The notes under the pieces: model-generated | Database searches by the model: none | What the model was told of the DNA's origin: nothing | Seen by the model: the letters and a program-made list of their open reading frames with translations, nothing else | Position numbers and translations under genes: made by a program | Shown here: one piece after another, positions 50,585-63,123 of the stretch | Layout: each line of letters begins with the position of its first letter | Numbering within the stretch: the stretch's first letter is position 1 | From: Antedon mediterranea | Taxonomy: Eukaryota; Echinodermata; Crinoidea; Comatulida; Antedonidae | Reading direction: 5' to 3' | NCBI RefSeq assembly: GCF_964355755.1 | Contig: NC_092676.1 | Location: 30,484,871-30,548,870, forward strand | DNA length: 64,000 nt

Positions 50585-50828
50585 CAAGGATAGCCAACTA
50601 AGTTCGTAGACTAGTTTCCAGTGGGGGTCCTTCTGGTGGTGAATTGGTCCTCAAAGTGTACTGCATTCTGTAATAAGCATTTGGTGCACACAGTACAGTG
50701 CGCTATATACATGTATTCCAACCTGCAAGTTGGAACACACGGAAGAGTGGCGATGGGATTCTAACCGTGGACATGGAAACCGATGTTCTTTCACAGTTCA
50801 GCCAACTGCCGCTCTCTGATATCATATC
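50585..50828 (-). mobile_element. tRNA-like SINE remnant, minus strand
   Basis: Read on the minus strand, the right part contains a B-box-like ACGGTTAGAATCCC preceded by CAGTTGGCTGAACTG, consistent with a tRNA-derived head. The rest shows short words seen in other dispersed repeats. The ends are not resolved. Confidence 0.45.
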
Positions 50829-51736
50829 ACCAGTTAATTATATTATTGATACTTATAGTTAAACAAAATTTATTTATTCTATTAGTAGGAATATATTAGT
50901 AACGTTTTATGTTTTTTTATACTTCAAATGATTACTTTTGTTAAATAGAAGATGTTTTCTTGTTTCCTCCACAAGATGGTGGTGTTTAAAAAAACAAAAA
51001 TAAAATAAAAAGATGGGATATTAATAAAGCATTGCTACAGTAAATCAATTCATGCTGAATCATAATGATGATCTAAAAAATGACTGTATTTAGAAATATT
51101 TAATAACTTTTTATTTTAAGTTTGAACTTAAATATGTTTTACAGACTGTTGGTGATGACTAATGTAATGTCTGGGAAATGAAGTCTAACAAACATTTTGA
51201 AAACGCTGGGGGCCCATAATGTTAAGAATGCATGATTTCGACGGCGGCGGCGCGCGCGACACACGAGTCGAGTTCAGAGTTTTTATTGTTTATAAGCTTA
51301 CAATCATAATAATTATTATTGTCTTGATTATTTATGTGTTAGCTCTGGACGATGTTTGTACTGTTAATAGTATCCTTTTAATAAATGATTATATCGAGGC
51401 TAAGCCTGCCTATAAAAAGGGCTAGCCTAGGCCTAGCCAGCTCTAGTTAGGCCCACTCCACCATGCTCTGAGCAGCAGCTACTACTAGGCTAGGCCTAAT
51501 AACTAAGGCCTACGACCTAATCTATAAATCGTTTGTATTAGTGATTTTCTGATAGCCTACTAATATCTGAGGAAGTAGTCGATGATGACTTGTTATTAGT
51601 GTTAAATAAAAAAATATCCATGGCATAACATATGAATGGCCTGAGTCTTAGCTAGTTAAGTTAGGCCGCTTAATAATGTTTTTTTTCTAACTGTCTGTTG
51701 TGTGTGCAGAGATGAGCTTCAATCAAAGAATTTAAC

Positions 51737-54700
51737 ATGCTGGCTATGAATGCCTGGTTTGCTTTGGTTATGGGCTTTTGGTCAATTCTATACTTGTTGG
51801 ATGCATATGCAAAAGTAAGTTTTACACACTTTTTAATTAAGAAGATCTCAGTGGCTGCACTCATGGTTCTGGTGGTAGAACGAATCTTCTTTGAATAAGG
51901 ACTATAGCATAAACTAAAAAAAAAATAAATAAAATCTGGCACTTTAAAGAACCTAGTACATCTTTCGATACAAGTAGAGGTTACCCTGGTGTACTAGTAT
52001 ATATGTTATGCGCGATTTGAACGATTTGCGCAATTTGAAATTGCGCAAGGTTTTTCTTGCGCAATTTAAAATTGCGCAAAAAATTCCTTGCGCAATTTGA
52101 ATTGAAACATGTGTTTCAAATTGCGCAAGCAACATATTAAATTGCGCAAGTAATCTGCAAATTGCGCAAGGTTTTTCGACAGATTGTGAAATCATGCACA
52201 CCCATATTTTTTTTAGTAATTTCTAAGAATGATTCAAAATTAAAGATAATATCGCATTTTCTTACCCTCCCGGGAGCCTCCCTCCCAAAAATTTTTTCCG
52301 AATAAAAAAAATCTCGAATTCCCAATGGTTCTATAAAATACCATATTCACACATAATATGAGGAGAAGGCATAAATAAATACCAATAGTAATATAATAAT
52401 TTCAATTCAAATATCAGTACTAATGACGATTAATAAGACTAATAACGATTGGATTTTTTTTAGAAACAATAATTATTACGAATTATTAGACGTTTACTAT
52501 TTAACTTAAAAATTAAATTTAATGACAAAAAAGACTAACCTTTCGGTACCATTCTCAACAACAAATGAGTACAATAATAAAAATAACAAACAGTTCGTTT
52601 TCAAATTGCGCAAAGGTGTCATATTGCGCAAGAACTATTGCGCAATTTATAAATTGTGCAGCGCAATTTGAAATTGCGCAAGGATTTTCTTGCGCAATTT
52701 GAAATTGCGCAAGTTGATTGCGCAAGAAAATCCTTGCGCAATTTCAAATTGCGCAAGAATTCTTTGCGCAATTTTAAATTGCGCAAATCGTTCAAATCAC
52801 GCATAACATATACACAGCCACTGTCACACACCGACGCTTATCATAACACATCAAAAGGACCCCTTGATTGTTAGCATACGCTGTTTAGGGTCACCCTCTA
52901 TAAATAATGTGAAATGAATAAATAAAAAATAAAAATGTTAATTACGGCCTGTATTGCATGTGTCCACAGTTTATCCATGTGTGTTTGCGTGGGTAAATGT
53001 AAACACAAATAAAATGACTGATACTAACAAACAACGGCAGTTCAGAAGTACTAAGATGGTGTTCATGGGATGGATTGGTTTTGTGGTAAGACCGTACCAC
53101 CTCAGCCTCACCATGGTTGTGATTGGGGTAAAACAATATCAACTGTCAGTGTTACAGTAGTTGCCCAGCACTCATACTAATTAGACCGGATTATCTTCAG
53201 AAGGTTTGAAATAGACTAAGCCATATAGGCATATTATAGATCCCCACTCCAATGTTAGATTTGAAATAGACTAAGCCATATAGGCATATTATAGATCCCC
53301 ACTCCAATGTTTGGAATATAGACCTTGCCAAGTAGTTTTCCCTTTTTTATTACAAACACAGTATTGTGTGCAATCATTCAATGTTGAACTCGGCACTCTA
53401 TAAATGATTAGTGGTTCTTGTTCAAAAAAAGAATTTATTTAAAAAAAAATGTTTTCATTTAATCAAGTTGTTAAATTGTCGGCCCTGGGGCCGATTGCAA
53501 TAAAGGTCTTAACTGCGGTCTTAGACTTAAGCCCAAGATGAAACCATTAGCAACGATGGTCTTAGATTTAAGACCATTGCAATAAGAAGTTTAAGCCTAC
53601 TGTAAGACTTTCAGCGCAGTGGTCTTAGATTCTAAGCCTCCTCCAGGCAGGCTTACGCTAACCGCGCAACGCGAGCGCTCCTAGGTTAGCTAGTAATATC
53701 ATTACTACCTATTAGCTGTCCCCAACCGCACCAACATACACGCTGTACTCATATTCTCCATACGCGGTCTAGCGCTACACTATTTTGACCAAGAAAAGAC
53801 TACATATAGTAGCATATTTAAAATTTATTTTTTTGAAATATTTGTTTGTAAAGTTTAAGCATGTATATTAATTAACCAATATTTACTATCAAAACATACA
53901 ATTGTGTGTCCATTCATGCATTAAAATGGCCTCAATATGTCCTACTGAGAAGCTTGTCGCTACTCCTTATTGTTAACTTACTCTATTTGCACTTGTTGGT
54001 ATAGCGCCCTCATTTTTCGGTAACTATAGGCTGGTTTGATTGTTTGAAATTCTTTACTTACTAATAAAGTCTCAGTTAAGACCGCTATATTGCAATCGAC
54101 TTTGCTGAGAGGCCTAACTAAGACTTTCGCGAGGGGCTTAGGGCTTAGATCTAAGCCTGAGACAAAGTCTTTATAATACAATCCGCCACTGGTTTTATTC
54201 ATTTTAATATTTAATTGTTTTGAGAAAATTTTCAATTCAAAATAACAGATATTTTCTTCTTTCATATAGAAACAGTAATGGAAAAATATATTAATATAAC
54301 TATAAATAATCTAAATTTGAGGTAATATAAAAAGGAAGAAACTATACTCTAGATGTAAAATATATTAATATAACTATAAATAATCTAAATTTGAGGTAAT
54401 ATAAAAAGGAAGAAGGCAGGATTCCAGAAAGAAACTATACTCTAGATGGCTTGAAATTGCACTCGTAATCAATTACAACAAATTATGGGTTTTTGATAAA
54501 AAATATAAAAAAATATAAATGTTTTGAAGGATCTGCAGCGTATTTGTTGAATTTTATAGTGCTCTTTCAGGCCCGTATGCAGCATTTATAATGGGGGGGG
54601 GGGTGCGAGCGAAGCGAGCAACAATGGCTGGGGGCCAGGGGGCCGCCAAGGGCCCCCGGTCAGGGTCCAAAATTTGCGTTATTTGACGTTCTAAAGACTG

Positions 54701-57700
54701 ATGTAAGACTCTCTGTTGTGGCTTGGGCTGGTTGAACGATGGACACCAGAACTTAACGCTTTCATGATGAGGCCAACTCAGCAGGGGTGGCGCCAGGATC
54801 TTGCCGACGCGGGGGCTACATTCCCCGACGAGGGGGCTATGCGAGCGAAGCGAGCATCACTAGGCTGAGGGCCCGGGGCCGCCAAGGGCCCCCGGTGGGG
54901 GTCCAGGGGGCGAAGCCCCCGGAAGCAACGCGTTCTAGCGTCATTTGAGGTCTTTTTAATCAGATTTAGGGTAGCCATTTTTTCCATTTTTTATAATGCA
55001 TAAATAAAATACTGCGTGCAAAAAAACGATGCGCGATGACGGTTTCAATCCATATTTTTCAATTTAAAAAATAAAAGTTCAAAGAAAATTTTGAAAAATA
55101 GAGTTGGAGGTCCCGGAAATTGGACTTATTATACTTCAAAACATGAAAAAAAAATATATAAGTCCCTATCATGGGTTGTGACTGAGCTAAGAAATGTTTG
55201 AAAAATAGAGATGTTAGGTCCCGGAAAATGTACTTCTTGTTCTTCGAAATATGACCAGCTTTATTGTTGGGGCTGAGCTAAGAAAATGTTTAAAACTAGA
55301 GCTGCAGGTCTTCAAAAAATTGCATTTTATACTTTGGAAACATCAGGCCTAGAGGCTTAAAAAACGCAAGCGTAGACCTTTTTCAGTCGGGGAAAAAAGT
55401 TTATTCCTCCCAGGTGTATGCATGCGTACCATCTGGACTTCCGAGTGGTGAGAAATTCATGACATACAGGATATTGAAAATGTAATAACTATAGCTATAA
55501 TGTTGGCTAAGCGAAAATGGCATGTTTTTTATGTTTAGTAATGGATGAAAAATTTATTTTAGGTGCCCCACGGTACAGAAGGTTACTTGTAAATTAAAAA
55601 ATTGGTGAACAAACGAACAATTAACATAATTCGTTTTTGCTGTAGTGTAGCGTACGTCGACGCAGTACACGACGTAACCGTCGGTAAACTTCGCCTGGAA
55701 AATAACACATTACACATTTTGATCCCTGGATGAAACTTGATATCACGCGTCTCGACCCAACGTTGAACGATTCGTACAAAGGGATACCGCCAGACAAGTG
55801 CGTACCTAGCTATTGTTTAGTAGTAAGTTAGATCGCTGGCAATAATGAATGCATATAAAGTGCATAATATCACTCTGACGTACTCTCACGGTCAATGAAA
55901 CGTCGCGGTTTTCTAGGCGCTGAAGCTTGCTACGAAGTGAACGCGAACGCTTTTTACTGTATATTATATTCCCCGACAAAAAATATACGTGTTCCCTGAC
56001 GTTAAGTTGTCTGTATTTCTCCAGCAAACACTTTACCGCGTACATGAAGCGCTAAGCTATTGCTTGTCGTCACATGATCGACTGCGCATGTTTTACATCG
56101 AGTTTGTAGTCAGTTCAGATTCCGTAATTTAATTACCGGTATTTTTTCATTTTATATTAGCATATTTTTGTTTGTATACCATTGATAATGTAAATGTTGT
56201 ATATATATAATGATATTGTCTTTAGTTAAACAAGACAAGAAAAAATACCAACCGAGGAAATAGTGGACCTTTTGGGACTTGGGGGGGTGCGTCTGCACCC
56301 AACGCACCCCCCCTGGATACGGGCCTGTCTTTATGGATATGCATAGTTTGATTTATATATTAGAAAACTGTGAATGAATATAATAAAATAGCAGGTTTAT
56401 CTATATAATTTATTATACTCCACTTACACATTTTGGTCACTTTTTATACATACAGACGCATCAACGTTATGGACAACGCTATTGTGAGTTCAAAGAACGA
56501 AATGGATTCCAGGTTACAATGGCCCAAGTTCGTTGCTACTCTACTTGCCTCAACCATATTTTTTTAAGGATTGGCCAATGGAAGCCCACATTAACACGAA
56601 TTTGGTTTACTGGTGGTGTTTGGTTTGGTATTATTGCGATGGTTTCTTCAATTGGCCTTCTCACATGGACATTGGTTAAATCTTTTTCAGTAGAAAAGAA
56701 GGAACGGGTGCTGACTCCTGTGGTACAGTATATTCATAGGTTATAAATACTGTAAATGGATTTTACACATTAGGTCATTTTAACCTTTTCTAAGTTAAAT
56801 TTGTTGTAATTTCAGATGCCAGGTGTGAATTTACCCCTCAATCAAATTGTGTATTACTTTTCTGTTTTGTTTGTAAGTGGAATTTTTCATGAATTAGGAC
56901 ATGCAGTAGCAGCAGTAAGGTAAGTACAGTGTAAATAACATAAGGTTCACAGCATGCAAATAATTACCTGTAAACTGAAATCTCAATTTGGAAGACACTA
57001 TGAAACAGGTGTGACTATTTAGAGAAATTGTAGTCCATTGCCTTAAATCAGGTTACTATATATCAGGTTACTATATATCAGGTTACTAAACTTGTATAAA
57101 ACATTGTAGTCCATTGCCTTAAATCAGGTTACTATATATCAGGTTACTATAAATCAGGTTACTATAAATCAGGTTACTATATATCAGGTTACTATATATC
57201 AGGTTGCTATACTTGTATAAAACAAAGAAGATACTGATCATGTAAAAGGTATTGGAAGCCTTTCTTTTTATTAAGCTCATCATTCTATTCCTTTCTATTT
57301 GTTTGATATGTTGCAATTTTGTATATTTTCATAAATTACTAGTAGTTTTTGTGTTTTTAGGGAACAGGTTCGAGTAAATGGTTTTGGGATATTTTTGCTG
57401 GTGATTTATCCTGGTGCTTTTGTTGATCTGCATACAGATCATCTTCATGCTGTGTCTGCTATACGCCAGTTGAGAATATATTGCGCTGGAATATGGCATA
57501 ATTTTGTTTTAGTTGTTACTGGTGTTCTTGTAATGTCAACATTACCAACTCTTCTTTCACCCATGTATGTTACAGGAACTGGCGTGGTACTTACTGATGT
57601 TGTTAAGGTATGTTAGGATGTATTTGGGAACTAGTAAAATTGATCTAAAAACCAATACAAAAGTGTGCAATTTGAATCAAAATACCCAATTCAAATTGTA

Positions 57701-60700
57701 CAATGCTGACATTCAGAGTGATAGAATTTACCAATGACATAATGGGCCATAGAGTGATAGAATTTACCAATGACATAATGGGCCATAGAGTGATAGAATT
57801 TACCAATGACATAATGGGCCATAGAGTGATAGAATTTACCAATGACATAATGGGCCATAGAGTGATAGAATTTACCAATGACATAATGGGCCATAGAGTG
57901 ATAGAATTTACCAATGACATTATTGGGACTGGACCGTTTTAGAGGTGTTTACCACCTGTTGGTCCAGATCCAGAAGTCAAATAAAAAAAAAAAAAATGGG
58001 CCATAGAGTGATAGAATTTACCAATGACATAATGGGCCATAGAGTGATAGAATTTACCAGTGACATAATGGGCCATAGAGTGATAGAATTTACCAATGAC
58101 ATAATGAGCCATAGAGTGATAGAATTTACCAATGACATATTGGGCCATAGAGTGATAGAATTTACCAATGACATAATGGGCCATAGAGTGATAGAATTTA
58201 CCAATGACATAATGGGCCATAGAGTGATAGAATTTACCAATGACATAATGGGCCATAGAGTGATAGAATTTACCAATGACATAATGGGCCATAGAGTGAT
58301 AGAATTTACCAATGACATAATGGGCCATAGAGTGATAGAATTTACCAATGACATAATGGGCCATAGAGTGATAGAATTTACCAATGACATAATGGGCCAT
58401 AGAGTGATAGAATTTACCAATGACATATGGGCCATAGAGTGATAGAATTTACCAATGACATAATGGGCCATAGAGTGATAGAATTTACCAATGACATAAT
58501 GGGCCATAGAGTGATAGAATTTACCAATGACATAATGGGCCCTAGAGTGATAGAAGTTCAGACTAGTTATATAGGGTTAGGGTTATAACATAAATAATCA
58601 CTCTTTTATTCCTCATAGAATTCTCCAGTGTTTGGTGCACATGGTCTTCAGACAGGTGACTATATTAATGCTCTAAATGGTTGTCCTGTGAACAGTATTG
58701 AGGACTGGAGTCGATGCATGGGGGCTATTGTTTATTATCCTGCACCAGGTTATTGTATGCCTATTGGTAAATTACAGCAAATGAGTCACACCATACCGTG
58801 TAAGTTATATATGCAGTTAGCATATTCGTTGTCCTGGTAATGGTTTTCCTTAAACAGATGGAATATTATTTTCCACAAACAGATTTCTTGCACTGAGATA
58901 TCTTGACCTAACAATAACAGCATGCGGAAAGCGTCATTATAACATACTTTAAGTCGATTGATATCCTTTTTAAAGACCATGAAAGAGAATAATACATATT
59001 AATACAATATGATCTATACAAGTAACACAATGTTTCATATTTCATTATACAAAGAAGTAATTGTATTTTTATGCTCACAATTATTACAAAAGTCTGTACA
59101 CAATAGAAGCGAGGGACATAATATTAATTCTACTTTTTCCCCTGTTAGAGAGTGATACAAGGTTGTTTAACATTTGACCATTTTACTGTCTTTTTGGAAC
59201 TTTTCTCCTCATCATTTGTACATTCTCTATTGTGGATAATATTACAATTCAAATACAGGAAAATGACCAGAACCAATATAATCATATAGTATACGAATAT
59301 CACTAATACATTTATGGGCACTTTCAATGCCCAGGCCTGTATATGAATATCACTAATACATTTATGGGCACTTTCAATGCCCAGGCCTGTATATGAATAT
59401 CACTAATACATTTGGGCACTTTCAATGCCCAGGCCTGTATACGAATATCACTAACAAAGTTATGGGCACTTTCAATGCCCAGGCCCGTAGCCAGAATGCA
59501 TCAGAGGGGGGTTTGCGAGCAACTGTAGGCTGGGGGCCAGGGCCCATGGAAGCTTTTGCTCTCAGAGCAATTTCGGTAGTTTTAATCAGCTTACAGAGAC
59601 ATTTTTTACCTACTATGCAGAGAAATTATATAGTATACTACAATATTCTATACAGTTATTGATAATTAATTGCACGATTTTGGAAGTGGGGCCTTTGTTT
59701 TTCAAGGGGCTCGCTTGTAAAAGGGGGTTCGCGCAAAAGGAGAGGTTCGTCCGAACCCCAAAATACCCCGCTGGCAACGGGCCTGATGCCAATAGACAAT
59801 ATATGGTCCAGCTGACTTGTAGATCCATGAACCTCACTGACAAAAGTAAACATATTTTATTTGATGAATAAAAGATTTTGTATTTGATGACGAAGGTATT
59901 GATTGATTGGGTTCAGTTCCGTATACATTTTTTGTTACCTAGATTTGTGAGAAATTCAAAATTATTTCAATTTTAATTAATTTATAAGAGGTAGTTTATG
60001 TAGTTACAATTTTAAAAATTGTAATATTGTATTCTCAAATTGCACAACTTTATTTTATTAGTATTTGTTGGATATGGTGGACATCCTGAATGCTGTAGCA
60101 ATTCAAGTGTATCAGACTTATGTTTCAGCTATGAAATTGTTTCAGATGCTAATAATAAAGAAAAGGTAAAAATGATACTGTTTATTATTAAATAGGGTCT
60201 GTCTACCTATGCATAGAGCAAAATATGATAATGTATCCACTGTATGTCTCCCTAACCCTAACCTATGCATAGGGCATCTAATAATAATATGATCATGTAT
60301 CCACTGTATGTCTACCTGTGCATAGGGCATCTAATAATAATATGATCATGTATCCACTGTATGTCTGCCTATGCATAGGGCATGTAATAATAATATGATC
60401 ATGTATCCACTGTATGTCTACCTGTGCATAGGGCATGTAATAAAAATATGATAATGTATCCACTGTATGTCTACCTATGCATAGGGCATCTAATAATAAT
60501 ATGATCATGTATTCACTGTATGTCTACCTGTGCATAGGGCATCTAATAATAATATGATCATGTATCCACGGTATGTGTACCTGTGCTTAGGGCATCTAAT
60601 AATAATATGATCATGTATCCACTGTATGTACCTATGCATAGGGCATCTAATAATAATATGATGATGTATCCACTGTATGTCTACCTGTGCATAGGGCATC

Positions 60701-63123
60701 TAATAATAATATGATTTATAAAGCACATGTATCCACTGTATGTCTACCTGTGCATAGGGCATCTAATAATAATATGATGATGTATCCACTGTATGTCTAC
60801 CTGTGCATAGGGCATCTAATAAAAATATGATCATGTATCCACTGTATGTCTACCTATGCACAGGGCATCTAATAATAATAATATGATTTATAAAGCACAT
60901 GTATCCACTGTATGTCTACCTGTGCATAGGGCATCTAATAATAATAAGGGTTAGGGTTAAGCCTTCTCTAACCCTGGTACTAGCAATGAACCTGTCTGGT
61001 TAACTGGAAATTACATTTTAACCTCCAAAGTTGTATATTTTCAGAGCTATTCATGTGTAGAAGCTAGGCCTGTGACAGAACAGCCCAGATGTCAAAAGAA
61101 CAGCGATTGTCTTGCTGCAAGAAGAACTGTGTGTGTCCATCCTTTTTTAGAAAAGAGTACTAAGCTTATTAAAATCATGAAAAGCAAAGGAAAATCAGTG
61201 TTATATGTTGGGGATCCTTATTTGTTTGGTCATTCAGGTAATTCTTTAATTTCTGTATTTATCTTGTACTATATTTGATAAAGGCCCCTTAATACTAGAA
61301 CGATAATGATCATTGATAAATAGATATACAGGCATATTTTTGTCAAAGACAGTATAAAATGTTTATTCTATAGTTCTGCAACGCATGTTTATTTATCATC
61401 GATCCTAGATAAATGGGCCTTAATGAATTTAATTTTAACTTTTTTTCTTTGACAGTGAGTGTCAGTAATTATATACCATAGTATTCATTCTTACCACTGT
61501 CTCTTTTTTTCTTTGACAGTGAGTGTCAGTAATTATATACCAAAGTATTCATTCTTACCACTGTCTCTTTTTTCCTTTGACAGTGAGTGTCAGTAATTAT
61601 ATACCAAAGTATTCATTCTTACCACTGTCTCTTTTTTTCTTTGACAGTGAGTGTCAGTAATTATATACCAAAGTATTCATTCTTACCACTGTCTCTTTTT
61701 TTATTTGACAGTGAGTGTCAGTAATTATATACCAAAGTATTCATTCTTACCACTGTCTTTTTTTTTCTTTGACAGTGAGTGTCAGTAATTATATACCAAA
61801 GTATTCATTCTTACCACTGTCTCTTTTTTTCTTTGACAGTGAGTGTCAGTAATTATATACCAAAGTATTCATTCTTACCACTGTCTCTTTTTTTATTTGA
61901 CAGTGAGTGTCAGTAATTATATACCAAAGTATTCATTCTTACCACTGTCTCTTTTTTTCTTTGACAGTGAGTGTCAGTAATTATATACCATAGTATTCAT
62001 TCTTACCACTGTCTCTTTTTTTCTTTGACAGTGAGTGTCAGTAATTATATACCAAAGTATTTATTCTTACCACTGTCTCTTTTTTTCTTTGACAGTGAGT
62101 GTCAGTAATTATATACCAAAGTATTCATTCTTACCACTGTCTCTTTTTTTATTTGACAGTGAGTGTCAGTAATTATATACCAAAGTATTCATTCTTACCA
62201 CTGTCTCTTTTTTTCTTTGACAGTGAGTGTCAGTAATTATATACCAAAGTATTCATTCTTACCACTGTCTCTTTTTTCCTTTGACAGTGAGTGTCAGTAA
62301 TTATATACCAAAGTATTCATTCTTACCACTGTCTCTTTTTTTCTTTGACAGTGAGTGTCAGTAATTATATACCAAAGTATTCATTCTTACCACTGTCTCT
62401 TTTTTTATTTGACAGTGAGTGTCAGTAATTATATACCAAAGTATTCATTCTTACCACTGTCTCTTTTTTTCTTTGACAGTGAGTGTCAGTAATTATATAC
62501 CAAAGTATTCATTCTTACCACTGTCTCTTTTTTTATTTGACAGTGAGTGTCAGTAATTATATACCAAAGTATTCATTCTTACCACTGTCTCTTTTTTTTC
62601 TTTGACAGTGAGTGTCAGTAATTATATACCAAAGTATTCATTCTTACCACTGTCTCTTCCAGATGTAATTGACCTTTTTTGCAGGTAGGCTTTTTATTTG
62701 TAATTATATTTCATGTTCAGATAAAATAGTTTGTTGATTATGTTGTTAAACACCTTATTGCATGAACCACTAGGTTTATTGTATTTCTTGTACTAAATGT
62801 AAATCTTTTAAACATTAATGTTGCATGAAACAATACACCCCCTCCCTCTATTTTTTTGTTAGGTATACATAAGTGATGCTTGATATGTTTATTTTTTTAG
62901 ATATCTCATCTCACTATCTGGAGCTCTGGCTATCCTGAATGCTGTGCCATGTTATGCCCTGGATGGCCAGTACATTCTCACCGCTTTTATAGACTATGCT
63001 TTAAAAGTAGTTTTGCCAAACAAAGGAGATAGGGAATCTTTGCAATTCATAACATTACTTTTTGGTACAATACTGCTGGCATTTAATATTCTACTAGCTC
63101 TTTGGACACTATTTGTGACCTGA
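51737..63123 (+). CDS. MBTPS2: Membrane-bound transcription factor site-2 protease, 9 exons, 490 aa
   Basis: Exons: 51737-51814, 56456-56722, 56816-56919, 57361-57607, 58619-58799, 60062-60165, 61045-61237, 62609-62684, 62901-63123. The frame closes at 490 aa (vertebrate ~519). S2P is a Golgi intramembrane zinc metalloprotease that makes the second cut releasing SREBPs and ATF6 after S1P. The N-terminus is a membrane segment (FALVMGFWSILYLLD). The active site is HELGH at 140-144 within a hydrophobic helix, followed by REQVRVNGFGIFL and YPGAFVDL. A PDZ-like luminal region with many Cys comes next (HPECCSNSSVSDLCFSYE). The third zinc ligand is in LDGQ (Asp438), preceded by LISLSGALAILNAVPC. The Ser-rich linker of mammalian S2P is absent. 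The exon 8 acceptor is the last of 19 tandem copies. Intron 1 (4.6 kb) is packed with MITEs. Confidence 0.96.
51828..51999 (-). repeat. Dispersed repeat (SINE-like), copy 2
   Basis: Reverse-oriented relative of 15465-15735, sharing AAAGATGTACTAGGTTCTTT and TCTACCACCAGAACCAT on the minus strand. A short A-rich insertion splits it. The next element is inserted into it at a TA. Confidence 0.75.
51999..52812. mobile_element. MITE with TTGCGCAA-palindrome-rich termini
   Basis: The left end (TATATGTTATGCGCGATTTG, AACGATTTGCGCAATTTG) is mirrored at the right end (inward TATATGTTATGCGTGATTTG). Over ~60 bp the two are almost identical. Each end holds a cluster of the palindrome TTGCGCAA separated by 10-12 bp A/T spacers, about 15-20 copies in all. 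The centre (52200-52600) is AT-rich and non-coding. A TA on each side is compatible with a TA target. Frames rich in NLKLRK here are repeat by-products. Confidence 0.8.
53225..53320. repeat. Short direct repeat
   Basis: GAAATAGACTAAGCCATATA plus GGCATATTATAGATCCCCAC occurs twice in tandem in MBTPS2 intron 1, with the first copy starting near 53206. Confidence 0.8.
53485..54190. mobile_element. ~700-bp MITE with TAAGAC/TAAGCC-rich ends
   Basis: The left end (GGGGCCGATTGCAATAAAGG, TCTTAACTG) is mirrored inward at the right end by GTGGCGGATTGTATTATAAAG. Both subterminal regions are dense in TTAAG, TCTTAG and AAGCC words. The interior is AT-rich. Inverted-repeat identity is moderate, so ends are approximate. 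Confidence 0.6.
54280..54440. repeat. Tandem duplication (~80 bp)
   Basis: AATATATTAATATAACTATA, AATAATCTAAATTTGAGGTA and AAAGGAAGAA occur twice in direct orientation, the second with a short insertion before ACTATACTCTAGATG. Confidence 0.85.
54568..56327. mobile_element. 1.76 kb element with CAGGCCCGTA termini and 5-bp target duplication
   Basis: It begins CAGGCCCGTATGCAG and ends GGATACGGGCCTG, inverted repeats of about 10-12 bp. TCTTT precedes the left end (54563-54567) and follows the right end (56328-56332), a clean 5-bp duplication. Both ends have long G or C runs. A second GCGAGCGAAGCGAGCA and GGGGCCGCCAAGGGCCCCCG block near 54780-54920 suggests a related element nested near the left end. 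No transposase frame is seen. Same family as 59480-59785. Confidence 0.82.
57005..57215. repeat. 15-bp repeat in MBTPS2 intron 3
   Basis: About nine copies of CAGGTTACTATATAT in clusters separated by a duplicated block containing GTAGTCCATTGCCTTAAAT. Confidence 0.85.
57713..58556. repeat. 36-bp tandem array with a polyadenylated insertion
   Basis: About 21 copies of AGAGTGATAGAATTTACCAA plus TGACATAATGGGCCAT in MBTPS2 intron 4. The array is interrupted at about 57921-57997 by a ~75-bp insert ending in A13, with an internal GGACC...GGTCC stem; this looks like a short retroposed fragment. Because 36 is a multiple of three, both strands have long open frames, which are not genes. Confidence 0.95.
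59295..59479. repeat. ~53-bp repeat, 3-4 copies, MBTPS2 intron 5
   Basis: Unit: GAATATCACTAATACATTTA then TGGGCACTTTCAATGCCCAG then GCCTGTATA. The last copy is interrupted by the CAGGCCCGT MITE, whose end overlaps the unit's CCAGGCC. Confidence 0.9.
59480..59785. mobile_element. 306-bp MITE, CAGGCCCGT family
   Basis: The termini CAGGCCCGTAGCCAG and CTGGCAACGGGCCTG are a 15-bp inverted repeat with one mismatch, flanked by ATGCC on both sides (59475-59479 and 59786-59790). It shares the ends, the 5-bp duplication and the GGGGGCCAGGG subterminal block with the 1.76 kb element at 54568-56327. Small size and lack of coding capacity make it a MITE derived from the same family. Confidence 0.88.
60190..60945. 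repeat. ~53-bp tandem array, MBTPS2 intron 6
   Basis: About 14 units of CATGTATCCACTGTATGTCT, ACCTGTGCATAGGGCATCTA, ATAATAATATGAT with CTATGCA/CTGTGCA variants and occasional TTATAAAGCA insertions. A CCCTAACCCTAACC insertion sits in the first unit and AGGGTTAGGGTTA follows the last one. Confidence 0.93.
61440..62650 (+). repeat. 64-bp array: 19 copies of the MBTPS2 exon 8 splice acceptor
   Basis: Each unit has a polypyrimidine tract (TCTCTTTTTTTCTTTGACAG) followed by the first 44 or so bases of exon 8 (TGAGTGTCAGTAATTATATA, CCAAAGTATTCATTCTTACC, ACTG). Unit length is 64-65 bp. The last unit continues into the rest of exon 8; the others run into the next unit. Some copies have ATACCATAG (a stop in the exon frame), the others stop after crossing into the next unit. 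Confidence 0.96.

Noticed and set aside
52619-52874. Frames rich in NLKLRK repeats
   Set aside because: By-products of TTGCGCAA palindromes at the end of a MITE.
57645-58507. Open frames of 12-residue repeats on both strands
   Set aside because: Product of the 36-bp intronic array in MBTPS2; real exons lie on either side with clear splice sites.
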